Shown here in pieces: positions 5,677 to 6,206 of a stretch of 6,206 nt of DNA. The number at the start of each line of letters is the position of its first letter. Position 1 is the first letter of the stretch. Source of the DNA: an uncultured Gammaproteobacteria bacterium (GTDB taxonomy: Bacteria; Pseudomonadota; Gammaproteobacteria; Nitrosococcales; Methylophagaceae); the NCBI GenBank assembly GCA_913058195.1, contig CAJXPP010000134.1:1-6206 (forward strand), in the 5' to 3' direction. Under the pieces are notes generated by a model. It searched no databases and was not told the origin of the DNA. It saw only the letters and a list, made by a program, of their open reading frames with translations. A program made the position numbers and the translations under genes.

Positions 5677-5934
5677 TTATTGTTTGATGATGAAGTTGTA
5701 TAGTAAATAGAATGCAACACCAAAAATAATTAACCCAATAACACCATTACTAGAACGAACCTTTTCAACAGATGCATCTTTTGGGCTATGTATTTCTGAA
5801 TATGCCTCCACTAGCCCTTTTGCCTCTTTTAGGCCGATGCCCCTCAATGAACGGAGCTCTTTGATAGCCTCTATCTTCCTGCCGCTATTTATTGCGGCTA
5901 AAACTTCAGGTTCTAATTCAATATTGTCACTCAT
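5677..5934 (-). CDS. L7/L12 C-terminal-domain-like protein with a C-terminal TM helix
   Basis: This 85-residue protein combines a helical segment resembling the C-terminal domain of ribosomal protein bL12 with a membrane anchor. Residues 19-44 (starting RKIEAIKELRSL and continuing RGIGLKEAKGLVE) match the bL12 pattern of K-rich helix, G.GLKEAK turn and acidic LVE helix. A charged linker follows, then one hydrophobic helix at about 64-83 ends in IIKQ. It is far shorter than true bL12 and lacks its dimerisation domain, so it is not the ribosomal stalk protein. Such domains are found in small proteins of unknown role. By topology the L12-like part should be cytoplasmic, tail-anchored in the inner membrane. 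ATG 5934 has a good ribosome-binding site, AAGGA (5945-5941), six bases upstream. It is bounded by structured repeats at 5643-5669 and 5972-5998. Confidence 0.8.
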   Translation of the reverse strand: MSDNIELEPEVLAAINSGRKIEAIKELRSLRGIGLKEAKGLVEAYSEIHSPKDASVEKVRSSNGVIGLIIFGVAFYLLYNFIIKQ

Positions 5935-5971
5935 GAGTATTCCTTCTTAGGAAGTATTTACTTATATTTTA

Positions 5972-5998
5972 AATTAAAGGGTAGCGGCCCATTTAATT
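5972..5998. repeat. Third copy of the 27-base hairpin, without the rest of the repeat
   Basis: This site differs at one base (loop TAGCGG instead of TAGCGT) from the terminal hairpin of copy A. Arms AATTAAAGGG (5972-5981) and CCC-a-TTTAATT (5988-5998) pair with a single bulged A. The remaining 77 bases of the long repeat are absent on its left side, so the hairpin can exist alone. It overlaps the end of the truncated ORF at 5974-6108 and provides its stop codon. Confidence 0.7.
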
Positions 5999-6108
5999 CC
6001 ATTTAATTTTAGAATTGGCGACATTCCTATTACGGCTCTTGCTACTCTATGAGCTTTATCACCACTTGACTCTACTACTGGATCAATTCCATCTGTTCGT
6101 ATAGACAT
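5974..6108 (-). pseudogene. Short ORF, probably truncated by the hairpin repeat
   Basis: A 44-residue frame starts at ATG 6108 and reads MSIRTDGIDPVVESSGDKAH, then RVARAVIGMSPILK, and ends LNGIKWAATL. The first 30 or so residues look like the N-terminus of a real protein (polar, then an amphipathic or hydrophobic helix starting VARAVIGMSPI). The last ten residues and the TAA are encoded by the hairpin repeat 5972-5998 and its flank. The likely history is insertion of the hairpin or a deletion next to it that removed the rest of the gene; a short functional peptide is the alternative. The start lies about 20 bases after the attC-like end at 6129, as expected for the first gene of a cassette. 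The ribosome-binding site is weak (TAGG, nine bases). No family is assigned. Confidence 0.45.
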
Positions 6109-6128
6109 TGCACGATACCTATTTGAAA

Positions 6129-6206
6129 ACTTAACGCCCAAATAACAGGCAATAAAATAGTTGGTTAAAATTAGCGATGAAGGAGCAAAACCAACTGTTT
6201 TTTGTC
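6129..6206 (-). other. Candidate integron attC site, right-hand part (runs off the window)
   Basis: On the minus strand this region ends in GGGCGTTAAGT; GTTAAGT matches the attC R' core GTTRRRY fully, and the reverse complement ACTTAAC occupies 6129-6135. It is preceded by CCTGTTATTT and then by perfect 8-bp arms AGTTGGTT (6196-6189) and AACCAACT (6166-6159), with a 22-base loop containing TGCTCCTTCATCGC. That is the terminal stem-loop pattern I associate with attC sites of marine gammaproteobacterial chromosomal integrons. The left core (R'') would lie beyond 6206. A short ORF starts shortly after the core in the expected orientation. Confidence 0.5.

Overview
The window looks like part of a chromosome from a marine-type gammaproteobacterium of low to moderate GC. 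The evidence is a full-length RlmF (23S rRNA m6A methyltransferase), a YheT-type alpha/beta hydrolase and a set of small conserved proteins (cysteine-rich CWC, DUF1499 lipoprotein, SIMPL, DUF3297, GDCCVxC) typical of that class. No ribosomal RNA, tRNA, transposase, integrase or CRISPR array was found. Genus cannot be fixed from this sequence.

Layout. The left part (1-2663) holds housekeeping-type genes: rlmF on the plus strand, probably translationally coupled to an upstream gene that lies mostly outside the window; a convergent small zinc-ribbon-like CWC gene on the minus strand; a poorly supported small membrane ORF; and yheT on the minus strand, which by eye is more GC-rich than everything around it. 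From 2743 to the right end every supported gene is on the minus strand: a two-helix membrane protein of unknown function, a DUF1499 lipoprotein, a SIMPL-domain membrane-anchored protein, a DUF3297 protein, a GDCCVxC cysteine-rich protein, an L7/L12-CTD-like membrane protein, and a short, probably truncated ORF at the right edge.

The right half reads like a string of unrelated single-gene units. All point the same way, with spacers of tens to about 300 bases rich in inverted repeats. At the right edge there is a good candidate for the 3' part of an integron attC site (GTTAAGT core, plus perfect 8-bp arms), and the short ORF begins about 20 bases beyond it, as a cassette gene would. Weaker attC-like sites occur upstream of the SIMPL gene and at the end of the DUF1499 gene. 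A fossil or sedentary cassette array is therefore a live hypothesis, but not proven.

The clearest new structure is a repeat family. Two 104-base copies (5202-5305 and 5566-5669, about 84% identical by hand alignment) each end in a 27-base hairpin with arms AATTAAAGGG / CCCaTTTAATT. A third, hairpin-only copy lies at 5972-5998. One G-C pair in the stem is changed to A-T in the second copy, a compensatory change supporting a selected secondary structure. Each hairpin sits at the 3' end of a minus-strand gene; the third copy supplies the last codons and stop of the truncated ORF.

Longer gene-free stretches: 1377-1706 holds only one doubtful small ORF and an AT-rich spacer. 5000-5304 holds a good sigma70-type promoter for the DUF3297 gene, about 140 bases in which nothing was recognised, and the first long repeat. 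4503-4750 holds the inverted repeats upstream of the SIMPL gene.
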